Shown piece by piece: positions 37,801-45,124 of a stretch of 64,000 bases of DNA. Source of the DNA: Chryseolinea lacunae. GTDB lineage: Bacteria; Bacteroidota; Bacteroidia; Cytophagales; Cyclobacteriaceae. Position numbers and translations under genes: made by a program. The notes under the pieces were generated by a model. The model worked only from the letters and a program-made list of their open reading frames with translations, was not told where the DNA came from and did not search any database. The first letter of the stretch is position 1. Every line of letters starts with the position of its first letter. Location of the stretch: assembly GCF_016735595.1 (NCBI RefSeq), contig NZ_JAERRB010000001.1:248001-312000 (forward strand), read 5' to 3'.

Positions 37801-38185
37801 CTGTGACATTGCTCACGGCATAGCCCAACGCTTTCTTCTCGCGTTCGATGCCCACCGCCGTGACCACCACTTCACCCAACTGGTGCACATCGGGCGACAT
37901 GGCCACATCTACGGTGGAGCGTCCGGCCAGATCCAACTCCTGCGTCACTAACCCGATAAACGAAAACATGAGCACGCCGCCATCAGACGGAACACTCAGC
38001 GAATACTTGCCTTCGGCATCGGTGATGGTGCCCAACGACGTGCCTTTCACACTGACGTTCACACCGGGCAAGGGAGTTCCTCCCTCCTGCTCGGTCACCT
38101 TGCCGGTGACCGTGCGGTTTTGCGCCAGCGCCGTGCTCCAAACAACGGCGAGGCACATCCCACTGACTAGTAAAAATTTCCTCAT
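34874..38185 (-). CDS. SusC/RagA family TonB-linked outer membrane transporter
   Basis: A TonB-dependent transporter of 1103 residues. A signal peptide (1-21) is followed by a carboxypeptidase-like CarboxypepD_reg domain (TVTGKVTEQEGGTPLPGVNV, GTTDAEGKYSL type) at about 25-110, a plug domain with the family's KSLQGKVAGVNIVGAGG and RGNKSLLGNNQPLFVVDGV stretches, and a long beta-barrel ending in an aromatic Phe (RYGVNLRITF). It is the first gene of a SusC-SusD-lipoprotein cluster. It imports an oligomer that the SusD partner binds at the surface; the substrate is unknown. Confidence 0.92.
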   Translation of the reverse strand: MRKFLLVSGMCLAVVWSTALAQNRTVTGKVTEQEGGTPLPGVNVSVKGTSLGTITDAEGKYSLSVPSDGGVLMFSFIGLVTQELDLAGRSTVDVAMSPDVHQLGEVVVTAVGIEREKKALGYAVSNVTADRIAQKSEPDVVKSLQGKVAGVNIVGAGGAVGAGTNFTIRGNKSLLGNNQPLFVVDGVPFNTQAFATGSFTSATTASSRSLDIDPNIIESMTILKGAAASAIYGSRAANGVVVITTKASSKATHKGLEISLNTSYSVEEVANLPEYQTRYTQGNNFLYVDGNIGVWGAPFDLNDPVWKIPQNANTIYSIDPSTGLAWVAHPYDRYNDPTSKPYFPQYAGDSVLLRPYNSAKNFFQRGSVFETAVSVSGGNEKARVTGGISRTRNVGIVPSNEGTRTSVNFGGNVQLDNGLYVVGSMNYVNSDLNSPPTSGLYTNATSITQRLLFIPPNVDLKGLPYQDATGYPAFYRPDNDNPYFLAYNSRNTSKVDRFYGKLSLGYDFTDWLNVTYQMGFNGFNQHNITTLPIGSTSNALGQVIQDDIRNMELDGNLLITVNKDLSEDLSLKAIVGHNLNKRRTDRQAFFGNRIIVPGIIDLDNTANVTPFGGGVSERRFYAYFADLSFSYKDYLFLNLTGRNDVTSTLPKSSRSYFYGGVSSSFIFSDAFKLNSNVLTNGKLRASIGRTGADVSPYQTQAFNYFTNNGLGNNIAAIGFPFKGQNVQTVGDAFGNPNLTPEFTTEWELGTELNFFDSRISVDFAYYDRKTTNQIVPITAPGSSGYTSRIVNIGKVTNKGIEVALGLNPVRLANGFRWDINAVFTRNRNMVVELADGLDEVFVNGYSNSVQVVHKVGSPFGQIKGTVAARSDDGKLLVDPSTGKLITSPNSEIIGDPNPDFMLGVTNTFSWKGVTLGVLLDYKKGGDIWSGTYNQVYGRGLTPGTIPNNPHGREVTMVIPGVLGDPLTQKAILDDQGNTIPNGTQLTTNDWFFINTFGSGGPEEFSVFDGTTIRLREISLGYQLPKAWLSKTPFGSVNISLSGRNLWFNAVNMPKDLHFDPETTSLGAGDVQGLQGNLTGNAQGVDLGIIPTTKRYGVNLRITF

Positions 38186-39164
38186 ACTTTTTAGGTTTGT
38201 TTTTGGTTATTCAGAATCCATCCACGTTGGTGACTAACACCTGGCAGGATGAAAAACAAAACTCCCAAAACCAACTTCCAAAAGAATGACCTATTGAATG
38301 GTATATTACCGCGACAACGCTAACGCGAGATGGGTTACAGAATTACAGGGATGCGCGAATGGAGGCGATGGATTCGAGTGCGGGGTTTGGTTTTTTGGGG
38401 CAGGGATGTGCGTGAATCATACTTTCCTTCCGACCAATAGTGAACAACGTTGTTACCCTATTTCCCTTCTTTAAACAATGAAGAAGGAAAGTGATACGGA
38501 AGATTCCCTTCATCGGCCAGCTCAAAGCTACAGTCGTCCTCTTTGACTATCCTAGCTATTAAATAGCCGGCATTTTTTACACCTATGCCGATATCGACCC
38601 GTTAGATTCATCCCAGGTCCAGTTTTGTATATGGTTTTGACATCGTCTTTCTATTTGCGACATCTTATCAATGGTTCCCTTGCGTTCACCTCTTGTACAG
38701 TTACCTGATTCCTTTATGGAACCTTTCGTGTACCGCTCACAACAAAAGCTCTTTACTAATGCTGCGTACACTGGTTTGAAATCTACTCCAGCATGCCGAT
38801 TTCGAGGGGGCCTCCCCCATCTTTTACATAGCTCCTTCTGATGTTAGTCATTCATCAGAAGTTCATGGCGCCAAACTATACAGTTTTTTCTTAATCTGGA
38901 TAGAGCTATGCAGTATGAAAGTCGTCACCCGCGCGGAAAGTCGACGCAGAGTTTCCAACATGCAACAGTATAGCAACTACGACCAAAAATCTATATTTTA
39001 GAAGTTAATAGTTAAACGAAGCCTTTCAGAAGGGCCTGGAAATGAAGGCAGATAAATTTAACTCACTTAATGATTGAGTAGTAGTTATTATGAAGGTGCG
39101 GCGATTATTCAAAAACTTTTTGATCTGGACCAGCCATTGGGGTGACAGAATTAAACAACACAAG
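38186..39164. other. Long non-coding stretch upstream of the SusCD locus
   Basis: About 980 bp with no convincing gene. Two minus-strand frames at 38343-38525 and 38583-38771 were looked at and rejected: they are short, have no start context, and match nothing. From about 38430 on the sequence turns AT-rich, like the gene that follows. A small palindrome (GCTATTAAATAGC) lies near 38551-38564. No match to the standard promoter was found before susC. Confidence 0.6.
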
Positions 39165-40442
39165 ATGTATAGACTCCTCTGCCTGATCTTGATGCTAATT
39201 TCATCATCATCTTTTGCTCAAAAGGCAAATAGTGATAGCGTATACATTAACCACGAATTCAATGGCAGAGAATTTAATTATAGTAAGCATGCCAATTTGT
39301 ATTTTGAGAAAATACTTGAAAATCGCCACTGGAAGATTCACACCAATTTCAATTTATACGAATGCGCAGTTAGAAGTCCAGTGCAATATATAAACAAGTC
39401 ATTTTATTCTAATTTTCGTTTTGAGTATGTTGATTTTTATGGTTATGTGCAGTTTTTTAATGACTCGATAAAAAGCCGCCCATATTTAGCACGATCAGTA
39501 TTTCACCAGGGGCTAGATTTTGGAGAAACTGTTTTTGAAGAAGGTCTCGCTCTGGAAGAAGATACTATATATGGCAATTTTACCTTAGAAAGATCTAAAT
39601 CCTACGGACCGATCAATATAAATTTATCAGAATTTAATGGAGGCATTACTATTGACGACGCCACCTTCGAACAGGATATTTTATTCCAGAGCTGTAATAT
39701 TAAGAACAGGATATCGATGATTAATTTGCAATTATTAGGTGAATCGTCACTAATTTTTTTCGAGAATCATTTGCCTGAGTATCTGTTTTTCCAAGGAGTC
39801 AAAATAGAACAAGGTGAGATCGACTTGTCAAGGTTGGCATTTAAACCAGGTGAGGTTCATAGAATTGCACTATACAGGGCTGACATCACTAAGTTTCATT
39901 TAGATTATATTCACTTCAAGCTGTTATTAGTAGATCAGCATAATAAGGAATTAAGTATCGAAGAAATAAATACGATTTATGAATCATTACTGAGAAACTT
40001 TAATGATCGTGGTCAGATTCAAAGCTTTGAACTACTTGACATCGAGTTTAATGACTATAAGTGGGCGCATGGCAAATTCCCTTGGGTTTGGTGGATTCCT
40101 CACTATTGGAATTTTTACGGACACAGAAAGGGAATGGTGTTTCTATGGGCTTTCGTCTTTCTATTCATGTTTTCCTTCTTATCATATTTTATGTATGACG
40201 GGTTGAACGACAGAAATCATGGAGTGTATGTAATAGAGTCTATTCCAACGGCCAAAAAGATTAATAATTATGAAAGGATGTGGTATTCATTTATTTATAC
40301 CTCCTGTATTTTTTTTATGTTTAGCTTGAAGATTGATAAAATCAGGTTTAGAAAGAAGGCAATGACGTTTTATCTAGTAGTTGTTTCAATAACGGGCCTT
40401 ATTTGTATCGCCTATATGGGTGCATACGTTCTTGATAAATAA
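39165..40442 (+). CDS. AT-rich exported membrane protein with pentapeptide-like repeats
   Basis: A protein of 425 residues from the ATG at 39165, which gives a clean signal peptide (MYRLLCLILMLISSSSFAQ). The frame also has an ATG at 39090, but that would bury the signal. The middle has a run of short beta-like turns (SVFHQGLDFGETVFEEGLAL, NLSEFNGGITIDDATFEQ, DILFQSCNIKNRISM) resembling pentapeptide repeats. Near the C-terminus comes WKFPWVWWIPHYWNFYG-like aromatic sequence, then three membrane helices. The gene is clearly richer in A and T than its neighbours, and codon use differs. This suggests transfer. A pore-like arrangement is possible but not shown. Confidence 0.65.
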   Translation: MYRLLCLILMLISSSSFAQKANSDSVYINHEFNGREFNYSKHANLYFEKILENRHWKIHTNFNLYECAVRSPVQYINKSFYSNFRFEYVDFYGYVQFFNDSIKSRPYLARSVFHQGLDFGETVFEEGLALEEDTIYGNFTLERSKSYGPININLSEFNGGITIDDATFEQDILFQSCNIKNRISMINLQLLGESSLIFFENHLPEYLFFQGVKIEQGEIDLSRLAFKPGEVHRIALYRADITKFHLDYIHFKLLLVDQHNKELSIEEINTIYESLLRNFNDRGQIQSFELLDIEFNDYKWAHGKFPWVWWIPHYWNFYGHRKGMVFLWAFVFLFMFSFLSYFMYDGLNDRNHGVYVIESIPTAKKINNYERMWYSFIYTSCIFFMFSLKIDKIRFRKKAMTFYLVVVSITGLICIAYMGAYVLDK

Positions 40443-40724
40443 ATTATATGTCTCCCTTGTAAGTTAGACCATCAATTAACATTCATCACCTTCTTTTTCA
40501 CTAGGTAGCGTTGGCGCTCACGATGGAATACGCAGCAATGGCTCCGTCCTCAACAAAGAGGAGGCCAAACACAATACAGAGGCCAACGCTTCACACAACT
40601 ACTGACCATTGCCCTTCTGGTGTTGCTTTATTGCGATCAGAAAAAGTTTAACCAACAAATGAAAGCAACACAATCCTTTTGAAGAGCATCATCAAAGCGT
40701 AACCCTCTCTTCAGCTCTGTCACA
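40443..40724. other. Non-coding stretch between the AT-rich gene and the 100-residue gene
   Basis: About 280 bp. There is a 9-base inverted repeat with far-apart arms (AGCGTTGGC at 40507-40515 and GCCAACGCT at 40582-40590). No gene is supported. A short frame ending near 40650 was considered and dropped. Confidence 0.5.
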
Positions 40725-41027
40725 TCACCACCCCGCCTCATGATTCCGCTTATACTCCGCCAACACCTGATTATAAACCCGCTGCCCAGGCTTTATCTTC
40801 TTCTGATAAGCCGCCACCCGCACAGGATCTTTCACAAATTCACTCGCATAAGCCTGTGCTTCCGCAAAAAGTGAGCGCCCGTTGTTCTGTCGATCGGTCC
40901 ATTCCACGTTGCTCATGTCGGCGCGTTTGGTCAGGTAGGTTTTGTCGCCGTAGCTTTTCAGCACCATGTCGTCGGCGTGGCCTTTCAGTTTGCGGCGGCC
41001 GTTGGGATTGTTTTTCAGATGTGCCAT
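40725..41027 (-). CDS. Small basic hypothetical protein
   Basis: A 100-residue basic protein with no signal peptide. It opens MAHLKNNPNGRRKLKGHADD and has a central KRADMSNVEWTDRQNNGRSLF segment and an EAQAYASEFVKDPVRVAAYQ helix with a short Gly-Gln loop towards the end. The pattern (short basic protein with MSNV...RF.EA..YA..I..DP) resembles a family often found in Bacteroidota, of unknown function. The 72-bp palindrome starts 69 bp upstream of its ATG. Confidence 0.7.
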   Translation of the reverse strand: MAHLKNNPNGRRKLKGHADDMVLKSYGDKTYLTKRADMSNVEWTDRQNNGRSLFAEAQAYASEFVKDPVRVAAYQKKIKPGQRVYNQVLAEYKRNHEAGW

Positions 41028-41095
41028 AGAAGTATGTTGTTTTTGGTTTGATACAAATGCCTGTTCGTGCCGGCCTGGGTTGGTAGTGGGTGTAG

Positions 41096-41167
41096 GGTGG
41101 CTGTACTCATCCTCCGTTTATCCTCCGTTTCGAAACGGAGGATAAACGGAGGATGAGTACAGCCACC
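41096..41167. repeat. Perfect 72-bp palindrome with tandem 11-mers in each arm
   Basis: Two 36-base arms (41096-41131 and 41132-41167) are exactly complementary with no spacer, centred on TTTCGAAA. Each arm contains the 11-mer ATCCTCCGTTT (or its complement) twice in tandem. It is not followed by a T-run. It can form a cruciform or a very strong RNA hairpin and lies upstream of the gene at 40725-41027. Confidence 0.92.
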
Positions 41168-41397
41168 TAGGAGGAAAGTGCCAAACACATTAAACGCACA
41201 TACAACCCGAAGCAATAGCCATGGCCGCGCGTTATCAACTTTTGTGCCGGACAGCAATGCGCTTTTAGAGGTATGAAGACAGTTTTTTGGGAAGAGAGGT
41301 GGATGAGCCAACGATGCTTCGTTTGGCAGCAACGAAATATCGTTGGCATTTTAAGCTTCGAGGAAGGGACCTGGGCCGTGGGGTGTTTGGCCTGATC

Positions 41398-41425
41398 AAA
41401 AAAAAAGCCCTCCCGTCTGGAGAGC
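41398..41425 (-). terminator. Terminator-like hairpin (minus strand)
   Basis: Arms GCCCTCC (41407-41413) and GGAGAGC (41419-41425) with one mismatch and a 5-base loop. Read on the minus strand, a run of nine T follows (plus-strand A-run 41398-41406). It could end transcription from the gene at 41640, although that stop is about 215 bp away. Confidence 0.45.
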
Positions 41426-41639
41426 CTAGTCCTTTAGAAGTTCTTTCATTAACCTAAACTTATGAAGAAATTTTTTTCTGCTTGTTGCGAAAAAGGACCG
41501 CGACAAAGGTGGTTCGGCTATGTGAATTCTCTGTCACCCACATGGGATGAATTTGTTACCAAAAAAGTAAGCCCGGTTTGGCGACTGACCAGCGTTAGGT
41601 TGGGGATAGAGAAAATTATGAATGAAAAAAGCGTGTGAC

Positions 41640-42131
41640 TTACCCTGCTGCCTTCCAGTTTTCGATTTTGGAATTGCCGCGCAGGGAATAGTTGAGCAAG
41701 AGGGGTTTGCCTTCGTAGCGCACCAGGGCGTCTTCGTCGAGGCTTAGGAGTTCGATGGTGCGGGTGCGGCCCAGGGTCACGATCGATTTGCCTTTGGCCG
41801 ATTCGCACCACACCGACTGGGTGATGAGGTCGCTGAGGTCGATGGTGCAGTTGCCCTCGATGCGTTTTATCATCAGCTTTTTGCAGATGCCCTTGAAGGC
41901 GATGGAGCCGTCGCCGGCAATTTCAAGCTCCACGGTGTTGCGACCGCAATAGATGAGGCCGGAGAGGTTGAAGTTGCCACGGGCCACCAGCGTCACGTCG
42001 CCATGGTTGCCAATCACAATGGAGTCGTCTGTGAAGTCGCCGATGAATTCGATCTTCCGCGGTTTTTGTTTTGGCATCACCCTGGGCATGGCATCTGGGG
42101 TTAGGTGGTTGTGGTCGGTTGTCGCTATCAA
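41640..42131 (-). CDS. Small beta-helical protein, GIN/DUF2807-like, without signal peptide
   Basis: A 163-residue protein with an uneven pattern of short beta turns: DFTDDSIVIGNHGDVTLVARGNFNLSGLIYCGRNTVELEIAGDGSIAFKGICKKL is the kind of pattern seen in GIN/DUF2807 (head-GIN) domains. Here there is no signal peptide, so the protein would be cytoplasmic. That differs from the usual exported GIN proteins. An internal ATG at 42077 (MPKQKPRKIEF) may be the real start, because the family pattern begins there. Function unknown. Confidence 0.6.
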   Translation of the reverse strand: MIATTDHNHLTPDAMPRVMPKQKPRKIEFIGDFTDDSIVIGNHGDVTLVARGNFNLSGLIYCGRNTVELEIAGDGSIAFKGICKKLMIKRIEGNCTIDLSDLITQSVWCESAKGKSIVTLGRTRTIELLSLDEDALVRYEGKPLLLNYSLRGNSKIENWKAAG

Positions 42132-42431
42132 AAAACGACGGATACCACCTCAACTTCAATTTCCATGAACAGAATATAGATTTATTTTGACCGCGTTTGC
42201 AGAAAGAAAATGACTGTCAACATCTTATAAAAAAACGCGCCCAAAAAAATATTAACGCGATATGTCTCTTTCGAAAGGATAATGGGGCGAGCACCTATCG
42301 GCCTCGTTGTGTTTTGAGCAAGACCGTTTCATTTTTCTCACCGCAACGCCTCCACAATGCGTCTGCCCTCCCCCACATTTCTCACCCGCCGTGCGTTCGG
42401 TTATGCACGTTGCGGTGCCGGCTGTTGTCGG
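42132..42431. other. Non-coding stretch between two minus-strand genes
   Basis: 300 bp downstream of the DUF6377 gene and upstream of the GIN-like gene. It is AT-rich at 42175-42260. No gene, repeat, terminator or promoter is clear here. Confidence 0.5.
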
Positions 42432-44036
42432 TCACGTTGCTTTGATCTCCATGATGCGGCGGTCGAACTCGTCGTTGTGCAACGTGGATTTGTTGCGGAT
42501 GCGGGTTTTGTAGGCGTAGATGGTGTTGACGGAGTAGCCCAGAATGCGGGCAATGTCGTCGGTGTCGGTAATGCCCATGCGGATGAGGGCGAAGATGCGA
42601 AGCTCTGTGTTGAGGAGTTGGCCGTCTTTCAGCAAAAACTGGTCTTCGGCATTAAAATAGGAGTTGAACGTTTTCACAAAGTCGGGAAACAGTTTCAGAA
42701 ACACCTTGTCGAAGCCGAGGTAGAGCTCGTCGCGTTCGCGCTTGGCGTTGATGTTGTTGATGATGAAGCGTATGTCGTCGTATTTTTTCTGCGTAAGCTT
42801 TTGTTCGACGGAGCGCTTCACGGTTTCGATTTTGTCGAGGTATTCGGAATTGATGGAAAAATAATAGCCGATGTATTCTTCTTTGATGCGGTTGGCCTCG
42901 GTGAGCTTCAGGTTGGTGTGTTGCAAGGTGGTGTTGGCCTCCACGATGGTGAGGTCGGCCGCTTTCAGTTTGCGCAACTGGCGGAAGATGATGTAGGCAA
43001 AAAGCGTGACCACCAGTAGCAACAGCGACAGGCCAAGGCCGTAGACCAACCAAAGCCTGCGTTGTGTTTCGGAATGCGTGAGGGCGGCCGAGGCAATCAT
43101 GGGCAATATCGAACCGATTTCCACCATGCGTTGCCGCGCGCCATAAAACTCTGCGTCGTCGAGGGCCTGGCGGATGAAGATGTAGGCATTGGCCACGTCG
43201 CCACGTTCGTAGAGCATCCGGGCCAGTGTGTACATGGCGGCGGTTTCTTTGGTGGCCGCGCGAATGTCTGACAGGGCCGACAGCAATGTGCACTGCAAGG
43301 TTTTGTCGAGTTGATCCAGGCCGCGATAGGCCACACCCAGGTCGTAGTAGTTCACGGCGCGCTGGGGATCGGTGAGGGTGTGTGTTTTGAAAAGCTCGCC
43401 CACGGTTTCCACTACCCGCGCGTGCTCGTTGAGCAAGGCATGTTTCAGCACAGTGACGTTGTAGAAGCGATACGATTCGGGGGCCGACCATTGCAGCGCC
43501 GAGTCGATATAGTGCTGGGCCTCGGCCACATATTCTTTGTGATAGTGATGATAGCGGTTGTAGGCGTTCAGGTCGGTATAGGTTTTGGCCAGCAGCCAAT
43601 AGTAGTTTGCTTTCACGGTGTCGGCCAGGTAGCGCACCTCCACCACATTGAGCGAATCGAAGGTTTCCTTGAACATGCCAGCCGAGATAAGGATAAAACC
43701 CAGCTTCACCCGAGCATAGCCAAGCCGCGATTTGTCGTGCAGGCGTCGGCCCGTTTCGATGAGCTTGACGGCGTATTTAAAGGCAGAGTCGTTAATGAAG
43801 GTTTTGTACTGATGATAGAACGCGTTGTATAGATCAAACTGCTTCTCCTGCGAGAGACTGTTCACCCCGATCAGGGCCTGACGAAGCTGTGCGATGTTTT
43901 TCAGCTTGTGTTGCACATACACGTCTTTCTGTTCGATTTCCTTTCGCAACACGGCAATCAGACTGTCGTTCACGGTGCGCGCCAGGCCACCGGTTGCCAG
44001 CAACAACAACATCCCCAAAATCCATAAACTTTTCAT
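42432..44036 (-). CDS. DUF6377-like membrane-tethered TPR protein with C-terminal HTH
   Basis: A 534-residue protein: signal peptide or first helix at 1-20, an exported TPR-like helical array over about 25-320, a transmembrane helix near 330-352 (LWLVYGLGLSLLLLVVTLFA), a coiled-coil linker, and a cytoplasmic end with DNA-binding helices (NTELRIFALIRMGITDTDDIARILGYSVNTIYAYKTRIRNKS), a LuxR-like HTH. It fits the DUF6377 family. It probably links an exported TPR sensor to gene control in one chain, without a histidine kinase. A likely promoter is at 44080-44108. Confidence 0.75.
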   Translation of the reverse strand: MKSLWILGMLLLLATGGLARTVNDSLIAVLRKEIEQKDVYVQHKLKNIAQLRQALIGVNSLSQEKQFDLYNAFYHQYKTFINDSAFKYAVKLIETGRRLHDKSRLGYARVKLGFILISAGMFKETFDSLNVVEVRYLADTVKANYYWLLAKTYTDLNAYNRYHHYHKEYVAEAQHYIDSALQWSAPESYRFYNVTVLKHALLNEHARVVETVGELFKTHTLTDPQRAVNYYDLGVAYRGLDQLDKTLQCTLLSALSDIRAATKETAAMYTLARMLYERGDVANAYIFIRQALDDAEFYGARQRMVEIGSILPMIASAALTHSETQRRLWLVYGLGLSLLLLVVTLFAYIIFRQLRKLKAADLTIVEANTTLQHTNLKLTEANRIKEEYIGYYFSINSEYLDKIETVKRSVEQKLTQKKYDDIRFIINNINAKRERDELYLGFDKVFLKLFPDFVKTFNSYFNAEDQFLLKDGQLLNTELRIFALIRMGITDTDDIARILGYSVNTIYAYKTRIRNKSTLHNDEFDRRIMEIKAT

Positions 44037-44079
44037 AACCCATGGGCCACAGTCAGTAGCGTGAGCACAGCCCTAAGGT

Positions 44080-44108
44080 CGAAGTTAACAATTTGGTGCA
44101 TCGGCAAA
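44080..44108 (-). promoter_or_regulatory. Possible promoter of the DUF6377-like gene
   Basis: Minus strand TTTG (44105-44108), 17 bases, TAACTTCG (44080-44087): one mismatch from the -7 consensus with a short spacer. The ATG follows 43 bp after the -7 box. Confidence 0.32.
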
Positions 44109-44211
44109 TGGCCGGTTATAAAACAAATTTTGTCCAGTCTTTCCTTGCGTGTGCGCTGGGCCGTTGGCGCCATGAAACCCCTAGGTGATTTTAAAAAATA
44201 ATTTTACCTTC

Positions 44212-44255
44212 CGGGTGCCGTTTCACAACGATTGGGTGTGGCACCCGTGTTTTTA
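44212..44255 (+). terminator. Terminator- or attenuator-like hairpin ahead of the small membrane protein gene
   Basis: Arms CGGGTGCC (44212-44219) and GGCACCCG (44240-44247), 20-base loop, followed by TGTTTTTA. It sits 20 bp before the ATG at 44275 on the same strand. It may stop read-through from upstream or attenuate the gene. Confidence 0.5.
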
Positions 44256-44274
44256 TCCGATTTGATTCAATCTT

Positions 44275-44787
44275 ATGTTGGTTTTAAGGCGAAAGACAAT
44301 TCCCCTATTCGATGCAGACAAAAATCTGTTTGTTCGTTTTCACCTCGACACAGCCACAAAAAAAGAATCGCGTCTCGCCATGTGGCTTAGAGACAGCACA
44401 CCTTCGCCTATGCCGTGGCATGGCGAGGTGGACATTGCCGAAAAAAGGTTCAAGCTGTTACGCTGGACGGGCTTTCAAAAAAGCAACATCACGTACATCT
44501 CGCACATCGTTATCCATGGAAAAGAAAAAACGGTTGACGATGAATCGTTTCTTCAAATCTCGTTCGCACTGGGCAATATGGCATTGTTTTTCATTCTTTG
44601 GTGTGTTCTGATCATCACTATCGAGGTCGTCAGGAAGCCGTTCGATTTTTGGCTATCGCTTGTCGTGGGTTGTGCGTCTGTGTTGGTGACGTTGTTTCTG
44701 ATGGTCGATCTTAACAAATCCGAAAACGCCATCGACGACTATATCGAAAAAATCAGAAGTCAGGCATCCGTTAAGCGGGACATGTGA
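44275..44787 (+). CDS. Small membrane protein of unknown function
   Basis: A 170-residue protein. The first 100 residues are soluble, with mixed charge (FHLDTATKKESRLAMWLRD, HGEVDIAEKRFKLLRWTGF, SHIVIHGKEKTVDDESF). Two adjacent helices follow at about 100-120 and 126-145 (ALGNMALFFILWCVLIITI and FWLSLVVGCASVLVTLFLM), then a short charged end. No family recognised. It has a hairpin just upstream and is isolated on the plus strand between minus-strand genes. Confidence 0.6.
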   Translation: MLVLRRKTIPLFDADKNLFVRFHLDTATKKESRLAMWLRDSTPSPMPWHGEVDIAEKRFKLLRWTGFQKSNITYISHIVIHGKEKTVDDESFLQISFALGNMALFFILWCVLIITIEVVRKPFDFWLSLVVGCASVLVTLFLMVDLNKSENAIDDYIEKIRSQASVKRDM

Positions 44788-44873
44788 TGCTGATTTGGGA
44801 ATTGGGCAAATGTCGAATCGAAAATCGGGTTGAATTGTAACGGCATGGCCGTAGTAAAACCAGCCTTCGAATT

Positions 44874-44892
44874 AGGTAGCTCCGATGGAGCT
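44874..44892. repeat. Interspersed AGCTCC hairpin repeat, copy 4
   Basis: Arms AGCTCC (44878-44883) and GGAGCT (44887-44892), loop GAT, lead-in AGGT as in copy 1 at 11.1 kb. Confidence 0.75.
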
Positions 44893-44914
44893 CGTCATTT
44901 AAACAATTCACATT

Positions 44915-44942
44915 CTATAGACAGGGTGCTCCTAACGGAGCA
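44915..44942. repeat. Interspersed AGCTCC hairpin repeat, copy 5, with compensatory change
   Basis: Arms TGCTCC (44927-44932) and GGAGCA (44937-44942), loop TAAC, lead-in TATAGACAGGG. The outer A:T pair of the other copies is T:A here, a paired change that keeps the stem. Confidence 0.78.
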
Positions 44943-45124
44943 GATGAAAAGGGAATATATCGGGCTGAATGTTCGCGTGGATGTTCACGATGGGAATGCC
45001 TTTTGAAGATCACAAGATTGCGGCGGCGAAACTGCAATTATGTTGGGGCATTCAGACATGACCATCCGGGGTGCCGCCGTGGTTGGAAAGACTGCGGCGG
45101 CATGCCCGTTGTGATCGCGTTTTC

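Larger units (their letters stand above)
41028..41639. other. Non-coding stretch with a large palindrome and a short leader-like frame
   Basis: About 610 bp. It contains the 72-bp palindrome at 41096-41167, a terminator-like hairpin at 41398-41425 and a 58-codon frame at 41462-41638 (plus strand, starts MKKFFSACCEKG). The frame's ATG has a good upstream context (TTAACCTAAACTT), but nothing beyond it is recognisable. The minus-strand frame 41015-41332 is taken as chance, as it runs through the palindrome. Confidence 0.6.
44788..45124. other. Non-coding stretch with two hairpin repeats
   Basis: About 340 bp between the small membrane protein gene and the LuxR-type regulator gene. It holds repeat copies 4 and 5 (44874-44892 and 44915-44942). 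No gene supported; nothing else seen. Confidence 0.65.

Noticed and set aside
38343-38771. Two short minus-strand frames upstream of susC
   Set aside because: Short, no ribosome-binding context, AT-rich sequence where chance frames are common.
40507-40590. 9-base inverted repeat as a possible insertion-sequence end
   Set aside because: The arms are short, no target duplication or transposase is seen, and the spacing of 66 bp is too small for an element.
41015-41332. Minus-strand frame of 105 codons
   Set aside because: It runs through the perfect palindrome, overlaps the start of the 100-residue gene, and resembles nothing.
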